From JBHYGK01 sp051859045 (GTDB taxonomy: Bacteria > Pseudomonadota > Gammaproteobacteria > Xanthomonadales > Xanthomonadaceae): DNA of 64,000 bases. Below the pieces are notes generated by a model. The model was not told the origin of the DNA. It saw only the letters and a list, made by a program, of their open reading frames with translations, and did no database searches. This document shows, one piece after another, positions 1 to 8,216 of the stretch; positions within the stretch are counted from its first letter, which is position 1; each line of letters opens with the position of its first letter. Location of the stretch: assembly GCA_051859045.1 (NCBI GenBank), contig JBHYGK010000003.1, forward strand, positions 19,014 to 83,013, in the 5' to 3' direction. The position numbers and the translations under genes were made by a program.

Positions 1-780
1 CTGCACCCGGGCCAGCGCGCGGGCGTCCTCGCGGGCGTGCAGTCGCGCGGACTCGGCGGCCAGCGCCGCGCTGCGCGCGAACGCGGCCTCCGCGCCGGGG
101 CGGCGGGCGTCGAGCAGCGGCCACAGCGCGGCGCGCAGCCAGCCGCGCTCGAGCGTGGGGTCGAGGTTGGAGGGGTCGTGCACCGCGGCCCCGGCCAGGC
201 CGGCATCGGCCAGCACCGCGGCCAGCGCCGCGCGCGGCAGCCCCAGCAGCGGCCGCCACAGCGTGCCCGGGCCGAGCGGGCGGCACGCGGCCATCGCGGC
301 GAGGCCCTCGTCGCCGGAGCCGCGCAGCGCGCGCAGCACGAAGGTCTCGGCCTGGTCGCGGCGGTGGTGGGCGGTGGCGAGGTGCTCGCCCGGCGCCAGC
401 GCCGCGGCCAGCGCGGCGTAGCGCGCCTCGCGCGCGGCCGCTTCGAGGCCCTCGCGGCCGCCGCGCGGCACGTCCACCCGCAGCACCCCGCAGGGCACGT
501 CGAGCGCGGCGGCCAGGGCCTCGGCGCGCGCGGCCCAGGCGTCGGCGTCCGCGGCCAGGCCGTGGTGCACGTGCAGCGCGCGCAGGCCACGGGCCCGCGC
601 CGCCGGCGAGGCCGCGGCCAGCGCCAGCAGCGCCAGCGAGTCCGGGCCGGCGCTGAACGCGATCGCGAGCGGCCCGGGCGGCAGCGCGTCGAGCGCGCGC
701 GCGAACTCCGCCGCCGCCGCCGCCGCCGCCGCGCCGCCCGCCGCGTCCTGTCCCCGATCCGTCATGTCTTCGCGCACCAT
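1..780 (-). CDS. tilS: tRNA(Ile)-lysidine synthase TilS (3' part outside window)
   Basis: TilS attaches lysine to C34 of the AUA-reading tRNA-Ile in the cytoplasm, using ATP. About 260 N-terminal residues are visible. The PP-loop reads AFSAGPDS where the family has SGGxDS. HVHHGL follows, then AHHRRDQAETFVLR with RGSG (family HHxDDQ), then DPSNLD with a downstream R. The fold is clearly TilS, but two signature positions are unusual (G to A in the PP-loop, first D to R in HHxDDQ). ATG at 780 is chosen because a TATCCT -10-like hexamer ends 7 nt upstream; ATG at 765 is in frame and also possible. In relatives tilS usually follows accA, but here about 7 kb of other genes lie between. The C-terminal tRNA-binding domain is not in the window. 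Confidence 0.9.
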   Translation of the reverse strand, partial: MVREDMTDRGQDAAGGAAAAAAAAEFARALDALPPGPLAIAFSAGPDSLALLALAAASPAARARGLRALHVHHGLAADADAWAARAEALAAALDVPCGVLRVDVPRGGREGLEAAAREARYAALAAALAPGEHLATAHHRRDQAETFVLRALRGSGDEGLAAMAACRPLGPGTLWRPLLGLPRAALAAVLADAGLAGAAVHDPSNLDPTLERGWLRAALWPLLDARRPGAEAAFARSAALAAESARLHAREDARALARVQ

Positions 781-787
781 GTGCGGC

Positions 788-793
788 AGGATA
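788..793 (-). promoter_or_regulatory. -10-like hexamer for tilS
   Basis: TATCCT (read on minus) matches TATAAT at four positions and ends 7 nt before ATG 780. No Shine-Dalgarno sequence and no good -35 box are visible. This spacing would give a leaderless mRNA. Single weak motif, so tentative. Confidence 0.3.
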
Positions 794-866
794 CCGGTCG
801 CGCGCCGGCCCACGCGCGCGCGGCCGCCGCGACCCTTCGCCCCATGCCCGATGCCCGACGCCCAGG

Positions 867-1931
867 ATGCCCATGGCCCTCTTCGATCCCCTCACCCAGC
901 GCGGGCTCACGTTCCGCAACCGCCTCGGCGTCTCGCCGATGTGCCAGTACTCCGCCCACGTCGGCGTCCCCGAGGACTGGCACCTGGTGCACCTCGGCAG
1001 CCGCGCGGTCGGCGGCGCCGGGCTGGTGATCGCCGAGGCCACCGCGGTCTCGCCCGAGGGCCGGATCAGCCCGGGCGACACCGGCCTGTGGGATGACGCG
1101 CAGGGCGAGGCCTGGCACCGCATCGCGCGCTTCGTCAGCGCGCAGGGCGCGGTGGCCGGCGTGCAGCTCGCGCATGCCGGCCGCAAGGCCAGCACCGATG
1201 CGCCCTGGCGCGGCGGCGCGCCGCTGAGCCCGGAGCAGGGCGGCTGGGCGCCGGTGGCGGCCAGCGCGCTGGCCTTCTCGCCCGCCCATCCCGCGCCGCG
1301 CGCGCTCGACGCCACCGGGCTGGCCGCGGTGGTCGCCGACTTCCGCGCCGCCGCGGCGCGCGCGGTGCGCGCGGGCTTCCAGCTCATCGAGGTGCACGCC
1401 GCGCACGGCTACCTGCTGCACGGGTTCCTGTCGCCGCTGGCCAACCAGCGTACCGACGGCTACGGCGGCGGCTTCGAGGGCCGCACGCGGCTGCTGCGCG
1501 AGGTGGTCGCCGCCTGCCGCGCGGTGATGCCCGAGGGCATGCCGCTGTGGGTGCGGGTGTCGGCCACCGACTGGGTCGAGGGCGGCTGGGACCTCGAGCA
1601 GACCATCGCGCTGGCGCGCGCGCTCAAGCTGCTCGGCGTGGACGCCATCGACGCCAGCAGCGGCGGGCTCGTGCACGACGCCCGGATCCCGGCCGAGCCG
1701 GGCTACCAGGTGCCGTTCGCGGCGCGGATCCGGCGCGAGGCCGGGATCGCCACCGCCGCGGTGGGCCTGGTGACGACGCCGGCGCAGGCCGAGGCCATCG
1801 TCGCCGGCGGCGAGGCCGACATGGTGCTCCTGGGCCGCGAGTCGCTGCGCGACGCGTACTTCCCGCGCCGCGCGGCGCAGGCGCTCGGCGCCCGGCTCGA
1901 GGTGCCGCCGCCCTACGCCCGGGGCTGGTAG
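867..1931 (+). CDS. NADH:flavin oxidoreductase, Old Yellow Enzyme family (YqjM/NamA type)
   Basis: FMN-dependent ene-reductase predicted to reduce activated C=C bonds with NAD(P)H in the cytoplasm. The 354-residue protein is a single TIM barrel of normal length for the YqjM/NamA class. Visible landmarks are SPMCQYSA near residue 24, the FMN-contacting HLGSRAVGGAGL, QLAHAGRKAS, HAAHGYLLHGFLSP with the His pair that binds the substrate carbonyl, NQRTDGYGG, a SSGG turn, and the C-terminal LGRESLRDAYFPRRAA typical of YqjM-like enzymes. ATG 867 and the in-frame ATG 873 are both possible; neither has a strong Shine-Dalgarno. It stands alone between divergent tilS and a diguanylate cyclase. The physiological substrate cannot be told from sequence. 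Confidence 0.9.
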   Translation: MPMALFDPLTQRGLTFRNRLGVSPMCQYSAHVGVPEDWHLVHLGSRAVGGAGLVIAEATAVSPEGRISPGDTGLWDDAQGEAWHRIARFVSAQGAVAGVQLAHAGRKASTDAPWRGGAPLSPEQGGWAPVAASALAFSPAHPAPRALDATGLAAVVADFRAAAARAVRAGFQLIEVHAAHGYLLHGFLSPLANQRTDGYGGGFEGRTRLLREVVAACRAVMPEGMPLWVRVSATDWVEGGWDLEQTIALARALKLLGVDAIDASSGGLVHDARIPAEPGYQVPFAARIRREAGIATAAVGLVTTPAQAEAIVAGGEADMVLLGRESLRDAYFPRRAAQALGARLEVPPPYARGW

Positions 1932-2032
1932 CGCGCGGCGGCCGGGCGCGCTGCCGCGCCGCGGCTTGCATCGGGTGGGGCTTGGGGCCACTGTCCGGGT
2001 CCTCGGCCCAGCGCCAGGCTCCCGCGAACGAC

Positions 2033-3196
2033 GTGCCCCGACACCTCCCGCCAGGCCATCGCGATGCAGCGCCCCCGGACCGCGCCCGGCGCGACGGCGA
2101 CGACGTGCTGCCCACCGCCGAGTCCTCGCGCCGCTTCGTGCGGCTGCCGTGGCGCACCTACCGCCTGCGCGTCCTCGGCATGGCCCTGGCCGGCCTGCCG
2201 GTGCTGGCCCTGCTGCACGAACGCGACGCCGCGTGGCCGGCCTGGGCCTGGGTCGCGCTGACCTGCTACGCGTGGCCGCACCTGGCCTTCCTCGCGGCCA
2301 CGCGCGCGCGCGACCCGTTCCGCGGCGAGCTGCGCAACTTCATGCTCGACTCGGCCATCGCCGGCAGCCTGGTGCCGCTGATGCACTTCAGCCTGCTGCC
2401 CTCGGCGGTGCTGCTGACGGTGGTGTTCGCCGACAAGGTCAACACCGGCGTGCGCGGGCTGTGGTGGCGCGCGCTGCCCGGGATGGGCCTGGCCTTCCTG
2501 GCCTCGGTGCTGGTGGTCGGCGTGCAGCTCCGGCCGGAGGCCTCGCTGCTGGTCGTCGCGGCCAGCCTGCCGCTGCTGGTGATCCACACCATCGCGGTCA
2601 GCGCCAGCACCTACGGGCTGGTGCGCAAGGTGCAGCGGCAGAACCAGCGGCTCGACGCGCTGGCCCGCCGCGACGCGCTCACCGGCCTCGGCAGCCGCGC
2701 GCATTGGCTCGACCGCGCCGCGCGCCGGCTCGACGCGCACGCGCGCGACGGCGGGCCGCTGAGCCTGGTCGTGCTCGACCTCGACCACTTCAAGGCGATC
2801 AACGACCGCTTCGGCCACCCGGTCGGCGACGACGTGCTGCGCGCCCTCGCCGGCCACATCCACGACGCCCTCGACGACGCCGCGCGCGAGGCCCCGCCGG
2901 GCCGCGCCGCCGAGGCCGAGGCCGGCCGCCTCGGCGGCGACGAGTTCGCGCTGCTGCTGCCGGTCGCGCCCGCGCGCGCCGAGGCCATCGCCGAATCGCT
3001 GCGGCGCGCCCTCGAGGCCGACACCTTCCCCGCCTGCCCCGGGCTGGCCGCGTCGATCAGCCTCGGCGTGGCCGGGCCGCCGGCGGGCGGCGGCCTGCGC
3101 GCCTGGCTGGAGGCCGCGGACCGCGCGCTGTACGCGGCCAAGCTCGCGGGACGCAATCGCGCCGGCCTCGCCGGCGCCCCCACGGAGGCACGATGA
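2033..3196 (+). CDS. MASE2-GGDEF diguanylate cyclase (DgcC/AdrA-like)
   Basis: Predicted inner-membrane diguanylate cyclase making c-di-GMP. The N-terminal half is a MASE2 membrane sensor (RRFVRLPWRTYRLR, then several hydrophobic helices and WPHLAF), the arrangement seen in E. coli DgcC/AdrA. The C-terminal GGDEF domain has ALTGLGSR, LDLDHFKAINDRFGH and an intact GGDEF near the position of residue 300. The stretch before it lacks the RxxD inhibitory I-site (AAEA instead), so product inhibition at that site is not expected. No ATG lies before the MASE2 domain in this frame; GTG 2033 is chosen, GTG 2105 is the alternative. Its stop overlaps the next start (ATGA), so the two are probably co-translated. 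Confidence 0.85.
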   Translation: MPRHLPPGHRDAAPPDRARRDGDDVLPTAESSRRFVRLPWRTYRLRVLGMALAGLPVLALLHERDAAWPAWAWVALTCYAWPHLAFLAATRARDPFRGELRNFMLDSAIAGSLVPLMHFSLLPSAVLLTVVFADKVNTGVRGLWWRALPGMGLAFLASVLVVGVQLRPEASLLVVAASLPLLVIHTIAVSASTYGLVRKVQRQNQRLDALARRDALTGLGSRAHWLDRAARRLDAHARDGGPLSLVVLDLDHFKAINDRFGHPVGDDVLRALAGHIHDALDDAAREAPPGRAAEAEAGRLGGDEFALLLPVAPARAEAIAESLRRALEADTFPACPGLAASISLGVAGPPAGGGLRAWLEAADRALYAAKLAGRNRAGLAGAPTEAR

Positions 3197-4074
3197 GTTC
3201 GATCATGGCGATGTTGCCCACGCTGCTGCTCGGGGCGCTGGCGCTGGTGATGTTCGGCGTGGGCCTGTCGCTGCGGGTGGCCGACTTCACGCGCCTGCGC
3301 GAACAGCCGCGCGCGGTGGCGATCGCGCTGGGCCTGCAGGTGCTGCTGCTGCCGCTGGCGTGCTGGGGCCTGGTGGAGGCCTTCGGCCTGCCGCCGCCGC
3401 TGGCGGTGGGCATGATGCTGCTGGCGGCCTCGCCGGGCGGGGTGTCGGCGAACCTGTTCTCGCACCTGTTCGGCGGCGACGTGGCGCTCAACATCTCGCT
3501 CACCGCGGCCAACACGCTGCTGGCGATCGTGACCCTGCCGCTGGTGGCGAACCTGGCGCTGGTGCACTTCATGGATGGCGACGCGGCCGTCGGCCTGCAG
3601 ACCCGCAAGCTCGCCGAGGTCATCGCGGTGGTGCTGGTGCCGGTGCTGCTGGGCATGGGGCTGGCCAAGCGCTGGCCGGCGCTCGCCGCGCGGCTGGAGA
3701 AGCCCTTCAAGCTGCTCAGCGCGCTGGTGCTGGCGGCCTTCACGATCGCCGCGATCGCCAGCGAGTGGCGGCTGATGCTGGGCTCGCTGCGCGAGCTCGG
3801 CGCGATCGTGCTGCTGTTCAACCTCGCCAGCCTGCTGTCGGGCTACTGGCTCAGCCGCTGGCTGGGGCTGCAGGAGCGGATGGCGATCGCGGTGAGCTAC
3901 GAGATCGGCATCCACAACGGCACGCTGGCGCTGTACATCGCGCTGAGCGTGCTCGGCAGCATGGCGATGGCGCTGCCGGCGGCGATGTATTCGGTGAGCA
4001 TGTACCTGGTGGGCACGGCCTTCGGGCTGTGGCTGCGCCGGCGCCAGCGCGCGGCGGCCGCCGCGGGCGCCTGA
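3193..4074 (+). CDS. Bile acid:sodium symporter (BASS) family transporter
   Basis: Inner-membrane transporter of 293 residues with roughly nine hydrophobic helices, as in BASS/SBF proteins. Family landmarks are MMLLAASPGGVSANLF near residue 75 and the downstream helix with EIGIHNGTLALYIA, which holds the conserved E and N/H residues of the crossing region. The start is ATG 3193 with GGAGG five bases upstream, overlapping the stop of the diguanylate cyclase by 4 bp. Bacterial BASS proteins move diverse organic anions with sodium; the substrate here is unknown. The tight coupling to a c-di-GMP gene is unusual and may or may not be functional. Confidence 0.88.
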   Translation: MSSIMAMLPTLLLGALALVMFGVGLSLRVADFTRLREQPRAVAIALGLQVLLLPLACWGLVEAFGLPPPLAVGMMLLAASPGGVSANLFSHLFGGDVALNISLTAANTLLAIVTLPLVANLALVHFMDGDAAVGLQTRKLAEVIAVVLVPVLLGMGLAKRWPALAARLEKPFKLLSALVLAAFTIAAIASEWRLMLGSLRELGAIVLLFNLASLLSGYWLSRWLGLQERMAIAVSYEIGIHNGTLALYIALSVLGSMAMALPAAMYSVSMYLVGTAFGLWLRRRQRAAAAAGA

Positions 4075-4084
4075 GCCGCGGGCG

Positions 4085-4151
4085 AAAAAAACCCGCACCG
4101 TGGAGAGAGCCCCGGTGCGGGTCAGGTCCGGCCGCTGCCCCCAGCGGCCGG
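4085..4151 (-). terminator. Double-hairpin Rho-independent terminator of the PstS-like gene
   Basis: Read on minus, a perfect 10-bp hairpin with a 4-base loop (4128-4137/4142-4151) is followed by a second perfect 10-bp hairpin (4091-4100/4113-4122) and a run of seven T (opposite A 4085-4091). It lies directly after the stop at 4170 and between two convergent genes. Confidence 0.9.
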
Positions 4152-4169
4152 GGCCTTGCGGTGGCGCGG

Positions 4170-4598
4170 TCAGAAGGTGAAGAGCACCTTGACCGTGCCG
4201 TCCACGGCGCCGTCGGAGATGTAGCCGATCGCGCCGGGGGTGGAGGTGACCTTGGCCTTGACCGCCGCGTCGTCGGCGACTTCGTCCGGGGCCTGGGCGC
4301 GACCGGTGAAGATCAGGCGCGACCAGTAGGTGGTGAGCTCGGCGCCGGCCTTGCCGAGCACGCCGCCGTCGAAGGCCTGGCGGGTGGCGCCGCCGGACTG
4401 GTAGACGACGGTGGCGGGCGCGCCGCCGACCGAGGTCTCGCGGCCGAGGAAGACGCGGCGCACGGCCTCGGCGTCCATCGGGCCGGCGGAGGAGTTGGCG
4501 GCGACGACCACCGAGCCGGCGTCGGCGTCCGCGGCGACCGCGAACGCGAGCATGGCGGCGAGGCCGAGCTTGGAGAGGGCGTGGAATCGCAGGTTCAT
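4170..4598 (-). CDS. Small PstS-like periplasmic protein
   Basis: A 142-residue secreted protein with a signal peptide ending near ADADAG. The mature part resembles one lobe of phosphate-binding PstS-family proteins: a beta strand VVVAAN with small polar residues, AEAVRRVFLGRETS, WSRLIFTGRAQAP, and the typical AIGYIS strand before the end. It is much shorter than true PstS (about 320-350), so it belongs to the short PstS-like domain proteins often found beside an outer-membrane porin. The porin gene ends 14 bp upstream and the pair is probably one transcript closed by the terminator at 4085-4151. Phosphate binding is an inference; no pst ABC genes are nearby. Confidence 0.75.
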   Translation of the reverse strand: MNLRFHALSKLGLAAMLAFAVAADADAGSVVVAANSSAGPMDAEAVRRVFLGRETSVGGAPATVVYQSGGATRQAFDGGVLGKAGAELTTYWSRLIFTGRAQAPDEVADDAAVKAKVTSTPGAIGYISDGAVDGTVKVLFTF

Positions 4599-4612
4599 GG
4601 AAGGCTCCGGGC

Positions 4613-5758
4613 TCAGAAGGTGAAGACCACGCCGGCCGACAGCAGGTCGCTGTCCGGCGTACCGGCGATGTCGGACTCGTAGCGGCTCCAGTCGGCCTTG
4701 AACGCGACGTTGGTGGCGAAGTCCCAGCGCACGCCGAGGCTGAGGAAGGTCTCGTCGATGCCCTGGCTCTCGACGGCGCCGACGATCAGCGGATAGAGCG
4801 GGCTCGTGGTCGGGAAGCCGGCGTAGATCTGCGACTGGGTGTCGGACTCACGGCTGCCGTAGGTGAGGCTCGGCTGCCACGCGCCGAAGCGGTAGGCGCC
4901 GGAGACGTACCAGTAGTCCTGGTCGGCGTAGATCGAGTCGTCAAGGGTGATGGTCACGTACTCGGCCACCAGCATCCAGTCGTCGCGCTCGGCCTTGACG
5001 CCGAGGTTGGTGAACACGCCCTTGTCCTCGTTGTAGTCCATCGCGCCGGCGAGCGCGGTGAGGCCGTTGCCGTTGAGCACGGTCAGCAGCGGATCGAGCG
5101 GGGAGCCGGTGACCGTGGTGGACGCGGTGAAGTAGGCCGCGCGGAAGCTCAGCCACTCGTTGTACTCGAGGTCCCAGGAGGCGCCCCAGAAGTCGGTCAG
5201 CTCGCCCTGGTAGATCGAACCGCCGAAGCGGGCGTCGCCCTCGTAGCCGCCGTACTGCACCTGCACCTGCGAGAACCAGTTGTCGCCGATGAAGGCGGTG
5301 TGGGTCAGGCCGAGGCCGTCGAGGGTGGACCACGGGGTGTTGTAGACCGCGTACGGGGTGCGGATCCACGGATAGGCGTAGCCGACGTCGAGGAAGTCGG
5401 AGTAGCGGTAGAAGGACGTGCGCTGGCGGCCGACCTTGAGGTTGAAGCCGTTGTCCATCTTGATGTTGGCGTACGCCCAGGCGAGCTCGGCGTCGAAGTC
5501 GTTGTAGCCGCGGGCGATCACCTGGGCGACGGCATCGACCTTGTCGTTGAGGTCGGCGGAGATCTGGATCGCGAACAGCGACTCTTCCTTGAAGTCGATG
5601 TCGTCGCCGTAGTTGTTGCCCGGATAGGTGTCGGTGTCGGAGGACGTGGTGCCGCCGATCGCCTGGCCGAAGCCGCTGATGCGGACCTCGGCCTGGGCGG
5701 CCGCGGGGAGGCCGAGGCCGAGGGCCAGGGCGAGGGCGGTAGCGAGGGTGTTCTTCAC
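4613..5758 (-). CDS. Outer-membrane porin-like beta-barrel protein
   Basis: A 381-residue protein with a signal peptide cut after AAAQA, many alternating-hydrophobicity strands rich in Tyr and Trp, and a C-terminal VVFTF ending in Phe, the signal for BAM-mediated insertion. N-terminal EVRISGFGQ is typical of porins that begin with a barrel strand, with the acidic loop DTDTYPGNNYGDDIDF close behind. Start is GTG 5758 with GGAGA 8 nt upstream. It precedes and is probably co-transcribed with the PstS-like gene, which suggests joint uptake of an anion such as phosphate, though this is only inferred from the pairing. Confidence 0.8.
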   Translation of the reverse strand: MKNTLATALALALGLGLPAAAQAEVRISGFGQAIGGTTSSDTDTYPGNNYGDDIDFKEESLFAIQISADLNDKVDAVAQVIARGYNDFDAELAWAYANIKMDNGFNLKVGRQRTSFYRYSDFLDVGYAYPWIRTPYAVYNTPWSTLDGLGLTHTAFIGDNWFSQVQVQYGGYEGDARFGGSIYQGELTDFWGASWDLEYNEWLSFRAAYFTASTTVTGSPLDPLLTVLNGNGLTALAGAMDYNEDKGVFTNLGVKAERDDWMLVAEYVTITLDDSIYADQDYWYVSGAYRFGAWQPSLTYGSRESDTQSQIYAGFPTTSPLYPLIVGAVESQGIDETFLSLGVRWDFATNVAFKADWSRYESDIAGTPDSDLLSAGVVFTF

Positions 5759-5869
5759 AGGAGGTGTCTCCAGGCAAGGGCAGGGGCGTGGTTGCCCGGG
5801 GGCCGCAAAGGGGTTGGGCGGGGCCGGACGAGCACCGGGGGTTCCCGACGCTTGTGCCTGTAACGGCCG

Positions 5870-5899
5870 CGCCTAACGGAACTTTAAGTCTTTGCTCAA
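5870..5899 (-). promoter_or_regulatory. Possible promoter of the porin operon
   Basis: The 224-bp gap 5759-5982 between divergent porin and chemoreceptor genes holds the only AT-richer patch nearby. On minus, TTGAGC (5894-5899) lies 18 nt before TAGGCG (5870-5875). CCGTTA occurs twice, 13 bp apart, just downstream on minus. The -10 match is poor, so this is tentative. Confidence 0.3.
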
Positions 5900-5982
5900 G
5901 TCCGGCCCCGGGCGGCCGCTACTGGGGGTCGACGGGCGGGAAAGGCCGCCCGGCCCGCCGCCCCCGGCCCTAGGGAACCGAG

Positions 5983-8160
5983 ATGACCCACGCCCATCGC
6001 TCCTTCCTCTCCCGCCTGCTCGCCGGGGTCGTGACCCCGCTGCGACGCGTCTCCATCCGCGCCAAGGTCATGCTGGTCCCCGCGGCCGCGCTGACCGGCT
6101 TCCTCCTGTATGCGCTGTTCAGCGTGGTGGTGGCCCGCGACAACGCCGCCACCCTCGACGGCTTCTCCCAGCAGACCTTCCCGGTCCTGGAAGGCCTGGC
6201 GGGCGCCCGCGCCGACATGGTCGAGGTCCAGACCCTCTACAGCCAGGCGATCGGCGACAACGACGAGTTCCTGATCGAGGACGCCGAGGCCAAGGCCGCC
6301 GAGGTGAAGACCCGCCTCGCCACCCTGTCGGAGGCCGACCCCGTGCTGGCCGGCCGCCTGCAGCCCCTGGTGGCGCAGTGGGACGCCTACGTGGCCGCGG
6401 CCAGCGAGTCGGTGGGCGGCATGATCTCGGGCACCGGCGACATCGCCGCGCTGCAGGCACGCTCCCAGGAGATGCAGGCCAGCTACACCGGCTTCCGCGA
6501 CGGCCTCGTGGCCCTCGAGGCCGAGCGCAAGGCCGAGTTTACCCAGGCCCTCGCCGACGCCTCCACCGCCGCCAGCCGCACCGCGGTGTTCGGCATCGGC
6601 ATCGTGGTGGTGCTGGCGGTGTGCGTGATCTTCGCGTCCGTCGCGGTCGACCAGGCCATCCGCGGGCCCATCGAGACGCTGCGCGAGACCATCCGCGAGG
6701 TCTCCGCCGGCCGCTTCTCGGTCAAGGTCGAGGCCGACGGCACCGACGCCATCGCGATGATGTGCCGCGACTTCGCCGGCCTGCTGGCCAACCTCAACGC
6801 CGCCATCGGCGAGACCAACGACGTGCTCGGCGCGGTCGCCCAGGGCGACTTCAGCCACCGCGTGCAGGCCGATCTCCCCGGGGACCTGGCCACCCTGAAG
6901 CAGGGCGTCAACGACGGCGCCGACTCGGTGGCGCGCACGATGGGCGCGCTCGACCGGGTCATGGACGCGATCGCCCGCGGCGACTTCACCGCGCGCATGG
7001 ACGCCAGCGTGCAGGGCGAGTCGCGGACCAAGGTCGACCGCGCGATGGGCGAGCTGCAGGGCGCGTTCGGCGCGCTGCGCGCGACCATGAGCGCGGCCGC
7101 GGCCGGCGACTTCAGCCGCCGCATCGAGCTCGCCGTGCCCGGCGAGCTCGACCTGCTCAAGCAGGCCGTGAACCGCGCGCTGACCGCGCTCGACGCGGCC
7201 TTCTCCGAGATCCAGGCCACCACCGGCGCGCTCGCGGCCGGCGACCTGACCCGCCGCGCCGAGGGCCAGTTCGAGGGCTCGCTGGCCGAGGTGACCGGCG
7301 CGCTGAACCAGTCGCTCGACACCCTGCAGGAGGCCATGCGCGGCGTGGCGATGGTGGCCGACGAGGTGGGCGCGGGCGCCGGCGAGATCGCCAGCGGCAA
7401 CGCCGACCTCAGCCAGCGCACCGAGCGCCAGGCGGCCTCGCTCGAGCAGAGCGCGGCGGCGGTCGAGGAGCTGGCCGGCGCGGTCCGCGCGGCGGCCGAC
7501 AACTCCCGGCAGACCCGCGAGATCACCCGCTCGGCCAACGACAAGGCCCAGGAGGGCTCGCAGGTGGTGCGCCAGGCGGTGGTCGCGATGAGCGCCATCA
7601 CCGACGCCTCCAAGCGCATCGCCGACATCATCGGCCTGATCGACTCGATCGCCTTCCAGACCAACCTGCTTTCGCTCAACGCCGCGGTGGAAGCCGCCCG
7701 CGCCGGCGAGCAGGGCCGCGGCTTCGCGGTGGTGGCCAGCGAGGTGCGCAGCCTCGCCCAGCGCACCGCCGAGTCGGCCAAGGAGATCCGCGGCCTGATC
7801 GCCACCGCCGGCGAGCGCGTGGCCGAGGGCAACCAGCTGGTGGCCCGCACCGGCACCTCGCTCGAGGAGATGGCCGGGCAGAGCGAGCGCATCGCCTCGC
7901 TGTCGGCCGAGGCCTCGGACTCGATCGAGGAGCAGGCCCGCGGCCTGGCCCAGGTCAGCCAGTCGATCAGCCAGCTCGAGGACTCCAACCAGCAGAACAG
8001 CGCGATGGTGGAGGAGGTGGCCGCCGCCAGCGCCTCGCTCAGCGAGCAGGCCGGGCGCCTGCGCGACGCGGTGGCGCGCTTCCGCATCGACGCCAACGAC
8101 CCGGCCTGGGTCGGGCAGGCCGAGGGCGGCGACGAGCAAGGCGACGAGGCCTGGGGCTGA
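5983..8160 (+). CDS. Methyl-accepting chemotaxis protein with poly-HAMP array
   Basis: A 725-residue inner-membrane chemoreceptor. TM1 is near residues 28-50, a helical periplasmic sensor spans 51-198, TM2 is near 199-222. A canonical HAMP (about 223-275) is followed by four more HAMP-like units, each marked by GDF/GDL and a helix (AQGDFSHR near 287, ARGDFTAR near 331, AAGDFSRR near 374, AAGDLTRR near 419). The kinase-control hairpin tip IAFQTNLLSLNAAVEAARAG is at about 556-575 and EQGRGFAVVASEVRSLAQR follows. No NWETF-type tail for CheR is seen. Start ATG has GGGA 6 nt upstream. No che genes lie in the window, so its array partners are elsewhere. The ligand is unknown. Confidence 0.93.
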   Translation: MTHAHRSFLSRLLAGVVTPLRRVSIRAKVMLVPAAALTGFLLYALFSVVVARDNAATLDGFSQQTFPVLEGLAGARADMVEVQTLYSQAIGDNDEFLIEDAEAKAAEVKTRLATLSEADPVLAGRLQPLVAQWDAYVAAASESVGGMISGTGDIAALQARSQEMQASYTGFRDGLVALEAERKAEFTQALADASTAASRTAVFGIGIVVVLAVCVIFASVAVDQAIRGPIETLRETIREVSAGRFSVKVEADGTDAIAMMCRDFAGLLANLNAAIGETNDVLGAVAQGDFSHRVQADLPGDLATLKQGVNDGADSVARTMGALDRVMDAIARGDFTARMDASVQGESRTKVDRAMGELQGAFGALRATMSAAAAGDFSRRIELAVPGELDLLKQAVNRALTALDAAFSEIQATTGALAAGDLTRRAEGQFEGSLAEVTGALNQSLDTLQEAMRGVAMVADEVGAGAGEIASGNADLSQRTERQAASLEQSAAAVEELAGAVRAAADNSRQTREITRSANDKAQEGSQVVRQAVVAMSAITDASKRIADIIGLIDSIAFQTNLLSLNAAVEAARAGEQGRGFAVVASEVRSLAQRTAESAKEIRGLIATAGERVAEGNQLVARTGTSLEEMAGQSERIASLSAEASDSIEEQARGLAQVSQSISQLEDSNQQNSAMVEEVAAASASLSEQAGRLRDAVARFRIDANDPAWVGQAEGGDEQGDEAWG

Positions 8161-8190
8161 GGACGGGCCCCCGCCCGCGCCCTGGAACGA

Positions 8191-8216
8191 CGAAGGCCGC
8201 CCTCGGGCGGCCTTCG
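8191..8216. terminator. Bidirectional hairpin between chemoreceptor and accA
   Basis: Perfect 11-bp stem (8191-8201/8206-8216) with a CTCG loop between two convergent genes. Only short T/A runs flank it, but position and symmetry fit a shared terminator. Confidence 0.75.

Noticed and set aside
37..1029. Plus-strand frame over tilS and the start of the OYE gene
   Set aside because: Arg/Gly-rich shadow; the minus strand encodes TilS motifs in the same stretch.
5864..5900. Possible Pho box upstream of the porin
   Set aside because: CCGTTA occurs twice, but 13 bp apart and unlike CTGTCAT; the 11-bp periodicity of PhoB sites is absent.
5870..5905. Sigma-54 promoter before the chemoreceptor
   Set aside because: A GG and a TTGC are present but separated by 14 nt instead of the required 10.
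5896..8139. Open frame of 747 codons antisense to the chemoreceptor
   Set aside because: Low-complexity composition, no recognisable domain, fully overlaps a clear MCP gene.
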